Assembly (NCBI GenBank): GCA_963978905.1
Contig: OZ022260.1
Location: 17,783,725 to 17,847,724, forward strand
Reading direction: 5' to 3'
Origin: Trichostrongylus colubriformis
Lineage: Eukaryota; Nematoda; Chromadorea; Rhabditida; Trichostrongylidae
DNA: 64,000 nt
Shown here: positions 30,601 through 40,729 of the stretch, piece after piece
Numbering within the stretch: position 1 is the first letter of the stretch
How the letters are laid out: every line of letters begins with the position of its first letter
Notes under the pieces: generated by a model
Told to the model about the DNA's origin: nothing
What the model saw: only the letters and a program-made list of their open reading frames with translations
The model's database searches: none
Program-made: the position numbers and the translations under genes

Positions 30601-33600
30601 AGATGCAGACAGCGAGGGAATATGTCGAGGGTTAACCAGCCATCGCAGCAGCTCGGGCACGGAAGCGCTGCACCTGGACGTGAAGCGTGACGAGATTACG
30701 ATAAGGAATCAATGGAGCGCTTTCGACTTGGGTTTCGTCACAGATTATCTCTCCATAGCCGGCCTTTCCATTCACATAAACTATCGTTCCCAGTTTTGCA
30801 TTCCTTCATTGCCACCTTCCAGTGTATTCTAGTTACCATGGCTATAGAAATGATTTCCCAGGAACTAATGACAGGTGCGCGTTCCTGGATATCATGTCGG
30901 ATCGATTCCTGCTCAAGACCAAACGCTTTATTCTTATCGGATAACTTCTCCTGGACTGTTTTTCTTGTATGGCAGTGGGCCACTCATATGAGTGTATAAT
31001 AAATAGCTAAACAAAGAGCTAGATAAATAGATAAATAATGAAGTAAATAAGTAAATAAATAAATAAGTAAATAAACAGAATTTGTTTAAGACGTACCACT
31101 CCAATATAGAGGGTGTGCACGGTGCTTCGCCGTAGTATGCTTTTGAAATAAGTACTCATCAACTGATATGGTGAAATATTTGCGACCAGTGTGCGAGCAT
31201 CCAAAAGGATTTGGGCTGGAAAAAGGAAAAATACAATAAAAATTATTTATCAAGCATGGTTGACGTATTTGGGAGAGCCCAAATAAGACATGAAAGAAGA
31301 AGGGAGTTTCTAGATAGCTACAGGTAAGGCAGCAGTTTAATTTGGGATTTCATTTTCAGATCACAGCGCCTAGCACGACATTCTAAAAGCCAGAACTTCA
31401 CGAGTGCAAAAGTTCTGTGGTCATATGGGGTATTTGATAGCTAATATCATGTGTGTATATGTATACCATACTCCTGTGTGTATCGGAGAGTTCTAGCACC
31501 GACTACCATAACATGTCGGTCTTCATATCCTTTGCTGTTTTCGCCTCCACCCTTCTGGAGGGCTTTATTGGGTGCCATGGACGTTTGGGAAATGAAACAG
31601 TAACTATCGCATCAGCTCGCTTGCAGATCATGATGTCTGCTCGATTGCAACGAATTACACGAATTTAATTGTCACTACCACGGATCTCCTTCACCGAGGG
31701 ACTTCTTTCGCTGAAGGATCTCGAGCCGTCAGGTGGCAAGGCTACGTGGCGCGATCCCAGGTGGCGGATAGGGGGCTAATCGCGGACCAAAACCACCATG
31801 TACCTGCCCTGAGAAGCGGTGGATCCAGGAGATGGACTCCCTGTTTCTGCTGCGCTGGGCTGATTCATACCTTCTGTATCCATGCAAACGTTTCTTCCAT
31901 ACGTGTGTGGGGCGTTCTGTATGTGGCAGTTGGTATCCTGCATTCGGTCCAGCCAAAAGCTTGCATTCTAACGACTGGGAGGCAGCTTGCATTCTAACGA
32001 CTGGGAGCGGACCAAATACGACCCCCCGTTGAGGAATCCTCAACGGGGGGTCGTATTTGGTCCGCTAGGAGGGGGGGGGTCGTAATCGTTGAGGTACTAG
32101 TGATCAACAGAAGTTCTCACGCAGAGGGTCTAAAGTGTAAGGGGAGAAATGACAAAACTGACTAATCAGGTTGGTACCTGAAACTAGTTTAACTTAATCA
32201 TCATGGAAACAGCATGCATTGCGCGATCCGCAACGAAACCGGTTAACGCCAGTAGACCTTTCGTTGGTCTGCTTACACCGAAACCACGTACAGAGACACC
32301 TCCGAAATTCACGAAATTCACCGATTAACCGTGGAAAGCGATATCTATCAACAGGTACTACCGTGGATGGACACTGCAAAAACATTGGGATGAAAACGGA
32401 AAATTAGCTGATATGGACCTTTTTCATATATTACTACGATTGTACGTAATCTCGTGTTATCAGCCACTATACAAACCGCAAAAACGTTTGTATTCATTGA
32501 GAATGTGGATGAAATCCCCATGCATGGCGCATCCCGCAGAAAAGCTGACCGACGCTTCTTGTCCTCCCACTAGGCCTTCCAGAGCGAAGGATGCATACTA
32601 GAGAAATTTCAGTAACAATGAAGCAATTTTTCTGAAGAATCTTTTGAATATCTCGCAAATTCGGCGAAAAAAAGCTTTCCTCAACTGGCTTTTCTGAAGG
32701 TTTCTTCCTTCGTTTTAGAGATATGACAAGGTTCAGGTAGTCATTCGAAAGCGACAACCTAGCAGACCCTGCGTCACTAAAACGAACTCATACGGTTAAG
32801 TTTGAAGGAAGTTATAGCCATTTCCGTGAAACACTTTGAAATTTTCCTCATCAAATCCTCATCAAGCTTCCCTCAAACTAACTTCCTTCAATTTGAAGAT
32901 ATGGCATAGCTGAGGTGGTCATTCGGAAGCGACAACCTAGCAGACCCTGCTTCACCAAAAATAACTCATATGGTTAAGTTTGAAGGAAGTTATGGCCATT
33001 TCCGTGAAACACTTCAAAATTTTCCTCATCAAATCCTCATCTGGAAACCCATATCGAGAACTAAGCAACCATTGGGGAAAGCAAAAGGGCAATGGATAGG
33101 TCTGAGGGAGTTATTAGAAAAACAGTTTACAGGCGCTCGAAAGATGGGCTCTAGGTAACGTTTGAACTATTTCCAAAATGCCGGAATTTAGTATGGGGAA
33201 GATACCGCGCTCCATCGTGTTCGCCGCGTCGCAGCCGTCGCCTGACATGAGATCCTTAACTTCTCTAGATGTGTGGAGTATTCCGAATTATTGTTTGAAA
33301 TTGTTCGATTATGAGGTAGAATCGTGATGCGATCTGGAATCTAGGATTCATAGATTATATATTGAGTGTATAGTACTGGGAATTCCACCTGTATCACATA
33401 TTTTTCAAGTTTTTGTGTCCATTCAGTTGTATATTGGTGGTGAGCATATAAAAAATCGACAAATGCTTAATTGATGGTTTTTGTGCAGAGAGAGGGGGGT
33501 CGTATTGGGGCCTCCTTCTTTTGGGGGGGGTCGTATTTTTTAAAAATTTTCCTCATCTGGACGTTTTACCCTGCTGGGAGGTACATGGGAGGCGGTCCGG

Positions 33601-36600
33601 GGTCGCCTCCAATAAATAAACCCCATGTCCACTTCGGAATAGCCTGGCTAACTACTCGGAGTATATCCAGCCCCCACGACAGAGCTCGGCAAGCTACTCG
33701 TGGGTCTCCATCTTGCTGAAACAGCAATAAAAATGGGCATCATTCCTATGAACCTGAGGGAGCCCCCAATACGGCAGCATTGGGCAGGACCGCTCGGGGG
33801 AGGCTGCTAAAATCTCAGGACTGCGACAGGCTGCCTAAATCGAGAAGGATTAAGATGGCGATCTGTACTTACAACGCACGAACTCATGCATCGGAAGCGA
33901 GTATCAAAGATCTGATGATGCAAGCCAAGAAGATCAAGTACGACGTCATCGGAATGACCGAGACGAGGAGGCATCGTCCGCTACACACCGTGTACGAGAC
34001 TGGTGAAGAACTGTTCCTTGGAACATGCGACAGGAGAGGCGTTGGCGGTGTGGGCGTCCTCGTCAACACGTGAACATCGATTCGTACTAAATCTGACAAC
34101 CCGAATCGGACGTTTGCGATTGAAAAGATGCGGTTCAATCCCGGCCTTGACCATCTTCGTCGCCTACGCACCAACATCAACGAGAGGACGAGCTCGAAGC
34201 TTTTTATGTGGAATTAGAGAAGTTCTACAAGGAAGACCACACCTTCTTCAAGGTCATCGTCGGCGACTTCAACGCCAAGATCGGCTCTAGAAGAACGGAC
34301 AATGAGCTTCACATCGGGACTCACGGAACGGAATGGAATGAGCAGGGTGAAAGGCTGTCTGAGTTTATTATGTTGATCAACTCCATCCATGGTAACTCAC
34401 AGTTCCAGAAGCCCTCTCATCTGCGATGGACTTGAGAGTCACCCGGTGGACAATTCCATAATGAGATCGATCACGTCATCTTCAATCGAAGGTTTTGCCT
34501 GACCGACGTCGCTGTTGTTCCGAAGTTCTACACGGGATCAGACCATACGCGCAAAATTCCTCTTTTCGATACGTGGAGAGAGAGCCGCGAAATCCAAGGA
34601 GCGAAGACCCAAGACAGTCATCAACTGGGAACACTTCGTTTCTCTCGTTGGTGTATGGGAGGATTCCGTTATCGAAAACATCGACGACGAGTACAACCGG
34701 CTCGTTGAGCATTTTCACGATTGTGCCAGGAGGGCAGAGAGTTTGAAAGTCACAAAGAGGCGTCTCTCTTCGGAAACTCTCGAGCTGATACGCCAACGTG
34801 GAGCCGCACGAGCCGCAGACGATTACCAACTGACGTCCGAGCTTGCGAAGCGATGCAGAGAGGCGATAAAAGAAGATCTCAAGAAGAGAAGAGCAGCAGT
34901 GCTGGCTGAAGCAGCAGAGGCTGGGAGGAGCATTCGCAATGCCTGCCGAAGCTTCGCCAGTCATAAGACCAAAATGACCGGTCTCCGGCGTCCGGACGGC
35001 ACAGTTAGTGCTTCCCGAAGGGCAATGGAGAAGGTCGTCTACGACTTCTACTCGGATCTCTTCGATAGCCATGTCCAACTGCCTAGGAGCAATCTGAAGC
35101 AGGATGGATATGTCGTACCATCAGTTCTCCCTTGCGAAGTCCGACACGCCATTTCGTCTGTGAAAAATGGTACAGCACCCGGCCCCGACAGGATCAGACC
35201 GGAACATCTAAAGAATCTTCCGCCAGTTATCCTCAAAACACTGGCCCGACTCTTCACACGCTATCTGTCGGAATGTAAAGTACCCACATCGTGGAAAACT
35301 AGCAAGACTGTGTTGCTGTATAAGAAGGGAGATCCACACGACATCGGCAATTATCGTCCAATCTTCCTGCTGTCTGTAGTCTACAAGCTCTTCACTAGTG
35401 CCATTTTGAATAGGATCGGTAGAACTTCAGACGAAGGACAGCCATGCGAGCAAGCAGGGTTTCGGAGAGGATTCAGTACAATCGATCACATCCACACGGT
35501 CACTAGACTCATCGAAGTATCACGAGAGTACAAGATGCCGTTATGTCTCACATTCATCGATTTGAAGAAAGCCTTCGACTCCGTTGAGACAGAAGCGGTT
35601 ATCAAAGCCCTGGGAAATCAGGGTGTGCCGACTCAGTATATAAGAGTACTTCGTGAGCTCTACTGCAACTTCACGATCAGGATCTCGCCATTCTACAAGG
35701 AAGTCATCATCGACGTGAAGAGAGGGGTTCGACAAGGGGACACTATCTCGCCTAAACTATTCAGCGCCGCTCTTGAGAACGCCATGCGTCAACTGGAATG
35801 GAAAGGAATGGGAGTGAAGGTCGATGGCCGGCATCTACACCACCTCCCCTTCGCTGACGACATCGTGCTAATAACACCGACAATCCAGCAAGCGGAACGG
35901 ATGCTAGCCGATTTCGACTGCGAGTGTGGAAAGATCGGTCTACAGCTGAACCTGACGAAGACGATGTTCATGAGAAACGGATTGGTACCTGACGCCCCAT
36001 TCACGCTCAACGGAACGAACATCACCGAATGCTTAAGTTATGTGTACCTAGGTCGGGAAGTCAATATGATGAACGACTTAGCACCAGAGCTGAGCAGGAG
36101 GAAAAGAGCGGCTTGGGGAGCCTTCAAGACCATCGAGGGAGTAGTGAAGAAGACGAAGAACATCCGGCTCCGCGCCCATCTCTTCGACTCCGCTGTCCTT
36201 CCTACCCTAACATACGCCTCAGAGACCTGGACTCTACGTAAGCAGGAGGAACATGCGGTCGGCGTCATCCAACGCGCCATCGAGAGGACGATGCTCGGAG
36301 TATCCCGATACACGCAAGTGCAGAGGGGAATCTGGAGTTCCGAATTTTGTCGTCGATCAAAGATCAGGGACGCCGTCGTATCTGCCAAGGAATCGAAGAT
36401 TAGATGGGCCGGACACGTCATGCGATATCGTGATGACCGTTGGACCAGAGCGGTTACCGACTGGATCCCTCGGGACGTCAAACGAACACCAGGACGACCG
36501 CCGGCCCGATGGTCAGACTTCTTCACGAAAGCTCTGCGCGAAAGGAACGAGACGCTACGTGTCCCTGAAGCCAGAAACGTTCACTGGACTGCTTTGGCTC

Positions 36601-37080
36601 GCGACAGGGACGAATGGAGACGTTGCTGGCGCCCGCTCGAGGCTCTCGATGAACGACGGGACGACAGGTGATACAGGTGACACCATCCTGAATGCAAATC
36701 GATTGCATGGCGCATTCCAGAAGAGAAATGCTCGATACTTATCCCTTGTTATAAGCATTTGTAACTTGTATTCAGGATGAAGGAAAACGTCGATTCTAAG
36801 ATTGGACCTGAGCCGAGCCATTTATTATATTTTCAAATTGCACATTCTACTGAAAATAACGGCCAGTCCATTATCAATTCTAGACTGGCGTAGCTTGTGT
36901 ATGTGTAGAGGGTGATGATCCGGTTAAGCCAATTTAGATACAATCAATAAGATTTCATGAACAACAAACCGCTTACTAGTCTGTCAGAACAGTTTTGACG
37001 TCAGTTGTTCCATAGTAACTTGAACTGAACTCCTTCCGCAATCGTGATCCATCGTCGAAAGCAATATCAATGAAGTAATA
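27636..37080 (-). CDS. Multi-exon gene of unknown product (3' part; more exons may lie beyond 37.1 kb)
   Basis: Best-supported exons: 37080-36977 (TTTTTACAG acceptor, GTAAGC donor), 31215-31097 (TTTTTCCAG, GTACGT), 28550-28262, 27948-27826 (TTTTTTTCAG) and 27722-27636 (stop TGA). Phases agree across 37080/31215 and across the last three exons. Likely extra exons lie near 30.84-30.73 and 28.70-28.56, with uncertain ends. Sample translations: YYFIDIAFDDGSRLRKEF; NPFGCSHTGRKYFTISVDEY; SASLYVAACPSC-like ANASLYVAACPSCSHSRKLY; HAVGVSGLHLTVQG; DVVALLSSVDCRISTVVLPD; YEWLDPELPCELIHKSLIG. I do not recognise the family. The AVGVSGLHL stretch faintly recalls the VxGVxGxxL strand of Cache domains, but this is weak. 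Large introns carry a SINE/foldback cluster, microsatellite, palindrome and an antisense RTE element. Confidence 0.5.
29495..29915 (+). mobile_element. tRNA-derived SINE, copy c
   Basis: A box TGGATGGTCTACTGG (29509-29523) and B box GGTTCGAATTCC (29565-29576), then TTTTGCTTTTTTTTGCATT and a body with AAATGACTACGATTTTCG, TGTCATATTCGTGTTCAGG and TTTCTAGCCAATTCC. The best-preserved head of the four copies. Confidence 0.65.
30010..30410 (-). mobile_element. tRNA-derived SINE, copy d (inverted relative to copy c)
   Basis: On the minus strand: B box GGTTCGATCCC (30364-30374), a TTTTTGC run, then a body with TATATTCGTGTTCAGGAGG and TTTCCAGCCCAATCGAGATTTTGACCC blocks as in copies a and c. The A box is degenerate. 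Confidence 0.6.
31027..31078. repeat. (TAAA)n microsatellite
   Basis: An imperfect AAAT/TAAG tetranucleotide run in an intron, immediately 3' (minus sense) of exon 31215-31097. Confidence 0.85.
31959..32006 (+). repeat. 26-bp tandem duplication beside the palindrome
   Basis: GCTTGCATTCTAACGACTGG occurs at 31959 and again at 31985, with identical flanking GA, directly abutting the perfect palindrome at 32006. Confidence 0.85.
32006..32066. repeat. 61-nt perfect palindrome (30-bp arms, 1-nt loop)
   Basis: The arms run from AGCGGACC to CGTTGAGGA on the left and TCCTCAACG to GGTCCGCT on the right, pairing without mismatch around A32036. It contains the motif GGGGGGTCGTATTTGG that recurs at 32.07, 33.49, 33.52 and 39.12 kb. 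It would form a strong hairpin in RNA or single-stranded DNA. Confidence 0.9.
32690..33045 (+). repeat. Tandem repeat, about 178-bp unit, two copies
   Basis: 32742-32865 and 32920-33042 match closely (CGACAACCTAGCAGACCCTGC, GGTTAAGTTTGAAGGAAGTTAT, CCATTTCCGTGAAACACTT, TTTTCCTCATCAAATCCTCATC). Weaker similarity extends to the left of each unit. No coding potential. Confidence 0.85.
33470..33545 (+). repeat. GGGGGTCGTATTTGG-motif repeat
   Basis: Two copies of a poly-G plus TCGTATT motif (near 33495-33510 and 33522-33540), the same motif that forms the 32.0 kb palindrome and occurs again at 39115-39153. A low-copy dispersed repeat of unknown nature, just upstream of the RTE element. Confidence 0.5.
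33600..36690 (+). mobile_element. RTE-type non-LTR retrotransposon (LINE), near full length but broken
   Basis: The order is a 5' leader, an APE-type endonuclease, then reverse transcriptase. The endonuclease starts near 33855 (MAICTYNARTHASE), contains VIGMTETRRH and, further on, VIVGDFNAKIG, but is broken by frameshifts near 34070 and 34190 and a stop near 34435. The RT frame follows at 34515-36671. The 3' end carries a short GGTGATACA-type tandem tail instead of poly-A, as in RTE elements. The 5' end is approximate. It lies antisense in an intron of the unrecognised minus-strand gene, and a second, inverted, truncated copy is at 51523-52638. Confidence 0.85.
34515..36671 (+). CDS. RTE reverse transcriptase (718-codon frame of a broken LINE)
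   Basis: The frame holds the RT core: GTAPGPDRIRPEHLK, NYRPIFLLSVVYKLF (about residue 279), FIDLKKAFDSVE (about 350), RGVRQGDTISPKLFS and the catalytic FADDIVLITP (about 445). After these come the RTE post-RT region [17 protein letters not shown] and [15 protein letters not shown]. The first 10 or so codons are out of the element's true frame because of an indel near 34540, so the apparent start Met is not the natural one. The RT core itself is uninterrupted, suggesting fairly recent insertion. The enzyme would prime on nicked target DNA, but this copy lacks an intact endonuclease. Confidence 0.85.
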   Translation: MFRSSTRDQTIRAKFLFSIRGERAAKSKERRPKTVINWEHFVSLVGVWEDSVIENIDDEYNRLVEHFHDCARRAESLKVTKRRLSSETLELIRQRGAARAADDYQLTSELAKRCREAIKEDLKKRRAAVLAEAAEAGRSIRNACRSFASHKTKMTGLRRPDGTVSASRRAMEKVVYDFYSDLFDSHVQLPRSNLKQDGYVVPSVLPCEVRHAISSVKNGTAPGPDRIRPEHLKNLPPVILKTLARLFTRYLSECKVPTSWKTSKTVLLYKKGDPHDIGNYRPIFLLSVVYKLFTSAILNRIGRTSDEGQPCEQAGFRRGFSTIDHIHTVTRLIEVSREYKMPLCLTFIDLKKAFDSVETEAVIKALGNQGVPTQYIRVLRELYCNFTIRISPFYKEVIIDVKRGVRQGDTISPKLFSAALENAMRQLEWKGMGVKVDGRHLHHLPFADDIVLITPTIQQAERMLADFDCECGKIGLQLNLTKTMFMRNGLVPDAPFTLNGTNITECLSYVYLGREVNMMNDLAPELSRRKRAAWGAFKTIEGVVKKTKNIRLRAHLFDSAVLPTLTYASETWTLRKQEEHAVGVIQRAIERTMLGVSRYTQVQRGIWSSEFCRRSKIRDAVVSAKESKIRWAGHVMRYRDDRWTRAVTDWIPRDVKRTPGRPPARWSDFFTKALRERNETLRVPEARNVHWTALARDRDEWRRCWRPLEALDERRDDR

Positions 37081-37352
37081 CTGTAAAAATATTATTTAAA
37101 AAATGCAAGGTGTACAATATTTGAAAACAGTTGAAGGAATATTCGAGCCACATTTGTTCACAAGTACACGCAGGTACCGGAAAGCTTAATGAAACCCAAA
37201 GCTTTTCTTTCAATCGGAGCAGACTATCTTGATTTGCATGATAATATGTCTAGAGTTATGCTGTGGAAACTCCACGGCAAACAGTTCAGTGGAAGCTAAA
37301 TTTTGAGACGATTCATGAAAGCCAGGTAGGTGGGATCATGCGGTCACACATA

Positions 37353-37860
37353 CAGTAGCGCTCAAAAGTCATCGGCGAAATGGTCTTTCGCTTGGGTTTT
37401 TTCACTTGTAACTTTTTTGCAACTGCACCAATTTAAGAGAAATTTCAGTATGTTGTACTTGGAGACACTGCATAATTAATATACTATTTTGGCGCGCAAC
37501 GGTGTACGTTACGTGGTTATATGAAATTTTTTAATTTTGGCATGCCGTGGTTATGCCGTCCCGTTGTGCCGCTGTCATCAAATGTCGTGGTCTTTCTACA
37601 GAATATTAATGTTCTCTGAGGCTTGCTCTTTTTGTTTTTGTATAGAAAGCCGTTTCTCTTGAACACGCCTCTTACTTTTTTTTGGGTGGTCTTGTAGTAA
37701 ACTCTTGTAAAAAATCATGAAAAGTGGCAAGCGGCGCTCAAGTAAAAGGAAATGTTGACAATGGTTTCAGGCACCACATATTAAAATTTTGTCAAATTTG
37801 GTCAAGTAGAAAAAAAGTTATGACAAAAAAGTTTTGGCCGAAGACTTTTGAGCGCTACTG
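37353..37860. mobile_element. Tc1-like MITE, 508 bp, with CAGTAGCGCTCAAAAGTC ends
   Basis: The ends are CAGTAGCGCTCAAAAGTC..TCGGC and its reverse complement, flanked by TA on both sides (37351-37352 and 37861-37862). The interior is AT-rich without an open frame. The inverted ends and TA duplication indicate movement by a Tc1-type transposase from elsewhere. Confidence 0.85.
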
Positions 37861-38224
37861 TATATGCAACGGCACTTGGGCCTCCGTCCAAAGAGAGAGC
37901 ACACTGGGAAAAAGAGCTGCAGTAGCCAATCAAAAAAAGGAGAAAGACCAGGCTGAAACGTAGCGCAGCAATGCCTGTTTCGATGCTTACGAAGTAGTTT
38001 CTCATAAACCCTACTGAAGTAGGTGATTACTGCCTCTAATATGAACACCAGGCCATCGGCCATTTGTGCCTACGAATAGTACACAGGAAGTCGAGGATTC
38101 CTCAGTAGCGGCTACCGTACTGACGGTTAAGATGGGGTATTGCGTAAGTGCAGGGGTCAGCAATGATCTTAGGCTGAACAAATATGTATGCAGTAAGCGG
38201 ATGTGCCTTCAGCTGACCCAGTTA

Positions 38225-39019
38225 TTAGGTATATTTTTTGAATGTATATAATATTTATAATATATTTTTGAAAATGGGTACCGCACCAGCTGAGCGACGC
38301 AAACAAGGCAACACGAGTGGCAATGGCCGGAATTCTTCTTCGTCGCTCCAAGAACAGAGGTTTCTTCAACTCTGTCATCACATCAGATGAGGAATGGATC
38401 TGCTCCGATAACGCAACTCAAAAAAGACAGTGGTCAAACGCCGGAGACACTCCAAAACCTACTCCGAAACCGGATATACACGGGAAAAAGATGATGCTCT
38501 GTATTTGGTGGAGCAGCAAAGAACTGGTGTACTTTGAAGTTCTGGATCCGGATCAAACAGTTACGGCGGACATCTACAGGGACCAATTGAGCCGCGAGGA
38601 CCAAGCACTGCGTCGTCGAGGTGTCGAATCGACGTCGACAAAATTCCTCCACGACAACGCTCGTCCACATGTCGCGAAAATCACTTTGTAAAAAGAATGA
38701 GGAATTTGGCTGGGAAGAACTGCCTCATCCGCCATACAGCCCAGACCTGACACCATCCGATTACCATCAGTTCCGGTCGGTTCAGCACTCGCTGGCCGAG
38801 AGAAAGTTCAGAAACCGCGAAAAACCCCACATCTGGCTGACCAACCACTTTGAGTCGCAGCCGGCCAAGTTCGAAAGAGGAATCCATTCTTCGTATGAAT
38901 GTTGGCAACAAGCCATTGATAGTAATGGAGATTACCTTTTGAATTGATCTTGTTTACTTTCGTTTTTGTAATAAAAAATCTTTTGTACTCAAGCGCGCAT
39001 TTCTTTCCGAACAACCTAA
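38225..39019 (+). mobile_element. Mariner element, internally deleted and frameshifted
   Basis: The right end is an inverted TTAGGTTGTTCGGAAAGAAATG followed by TA. The left keeps only TTAGGT after TA before an AT-rich junction. The transposase covers 38281-38947: ITSDEEWI, WSNAGDTPKPTPKPDIHGKK, WWSSKELVYFEVL, FLHDNARPHVA, then after a frameshift near 38690 LPHPPYSPDLTPSDYH and a C-terminal tail ending at a stop. The HDNARPH and SPDL.PSDYH blocks are mariner DD34D signatures. The N-terminal DNA-binding part is missing. Confidence 0.85.
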
Positions 39020-40407
39020 TATGTAAAAAAAATTACGGTACTGAAATATTTAATAGTACTATGCAATTGGCAATATTTTCTGATATTGTAGAGTTTAGTG
39101 GATGTAGAAAAAAGGGGTGTCGTATTTGGGTCTCCGTTGAGGGAGGGGTCGTGCCGAAGCGGCCATTTTTCAAAGCACCTATTTTTGCCCTGTTTGTGCC
39201 ACCATGAGAGGAAATCCACGTGGCCGTTCATGGCGCACGACGTGATGGGTGCGAGCTGGGGCGCGTTATTAATTGATTCCTAAAGCGATTACGACTCAAT
39301 CAAGGCGGCGATTATGCCTCGAGATTCTGCAATCCACACAGAATATTCGGCCGAACTGCAACCGAACTGAACCGATCGTGAGGTATTATATATCTTCAGC
39401 CTAAAGCGAAGAGCACCGTGATCGTTTCAGGACCAACAAGGCGTCTCTGACTTAAACCTGTCGTGTCGCACGATGAACGCCGCGACGCGGCACACGTTCA
39501 TACGTCTTCGGAGGCTGCACTCCGGAGGTCCTTCCTCTAGACTGAAGTGATAGCCATTGACCCAACATATTCCACCAAACCCCCATGCATAAAAATAAAA
39601 TACATATGTACACATAAAGAAACTCCAAATCCGTTGGTTACGGTGCCCTATTGTGAAGTGATGTGTACAGCGAAGGAAGGTACAGCACTATCCAACGTTG
39701 AACTAAAGTCCTCCCGCCCTTAGTATAATTTCTTTGTGATACTTTAGTATGAATACTCTTTCGGTTCATTAACACTATACTCAGTATGGAATGTTCAAAA
39801 AGAAGCTCACTTCCACAATTTGCAACAATCCTTCCTATCTTTTTTCATATAAGCGCCATCAAAAGCTCTGCAACCCATCCCCTCTCGCTGTAATCGATCC
39901 ATCGTAAAAACTCGGATGTGTGACAGCAGCACAGAAAATTCGCCATCGAGCTAGGTGCGAGCTAGAGGAGCTGTTTTGGATGGGTTCTGCAGCAATTACG
40001 ATTAAATCAGAAGATAGAACGTCGTCATCTTCCGAAACCCAATCAACAGAGCGTTCTGGCTCGCACCCGTCGCGTACCACACGGGGTGCTGAGACGCGAA
40101 TTCTCTATACGTCTGTGTGCCAACAGAACAGAAAATTCGCGTTCAGTCCATTCACGTTGTGCAGTCCGGCGTGCGACGCGATGATGCGAGTTATGCTTGC
40201 CGCATTTGATGGGTCCTAAAGCGATGACGATGCCTTACACTCAATCTTCTGAATTTCCTGTCCTAATGGCAAAACCTTCTCTGTACTAATCGTACTCCTT
40301 GGAAACTATATCTTCAGCGTTTCGGTGGGTAAGCGCACCTTTTAAACGGTTCGTATGGGAAGGTTTCTGGAAAGGCCTGTTACAGGCAATCATGAAACTC
40401 TCGACTT
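39020..40407. other. No gene supported; short local repeats
   Basis: TCCTAAAGCGAT with a following ACGA/ACTCAATC block occurs near 39280 and again near 40216. A GGGGTCGTATTTGG motif lies at 39115-39150. Two antisense open frames at 39.86-40.22 kb overlap and have no splice support. Confidence 0.45.
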
Positions 40408-40449
40408 TTATAATGAAAGTCTACAGATAACATAACATTGCATGCTCAC

Positions 40450-40620
40450 ATTTATAGACGGCATTCCACGAACGATCACACCAGAGAACTTCTCTCGTCT
40501 CGCGTTCACAATCTGTCGACAACGCCGGCTAACCATGGACAACGTTCGACGTTCAGAGAAACTCAAATAGTCGCATACCGAGCTAATGATCTCGCTTGGT
40601 AATTGGTTCCAGTCAATCAT
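40450..40620 (-). CDS. F-box domain exon (5'-terminal)
   Basis: The frame starts MIDWNQLPSEIISSVCDYLS and continues FSERRTLSMVSRRCRQIVN, matching the F-box pattern LPxEIxxxxxxYLxxxERxxLxxVSRRxRxI in the first 40 residues. F-box proteins bind SKP1 and carry substrates to SCF ubiquitin ligases; nematodes have many. The ATG sits directly behind TATTTCAG, so this is either an internal acceptor or a trans-splice site for a spliced leader. A donor-like AAT|GTGAGC ends the exon after 57 codons. I could not place the following exons, so the substrate-binding part and gene integrity are unknown. Confidence 0.6.
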
Positions 40621-40729
40621 CTGAAATACATAGTTTTAGAGATATTCCGTGATTAAGCGATGATTTGCAGATAAACACAAGAGATTTCAATCAGGCAAAA
40701 CGGAGAAATGTAATGTGTTGACGTGAAAA

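Noticed and set aside
31513..31668. Plus-strand ORF with a signal-peptide-like start (MSVFISFAVFASTLLEG)
   Set aside because: It lies antisense in the intron region of the minus-strand gene, ends after 51 codons, and has no splice site or conserved feature to support it.
31729..32043. 104-codon minus-strand frame
   Set aside because: It spans the tandem duplication and half of the perfect palindrome; the frame is a by-product of repeats.
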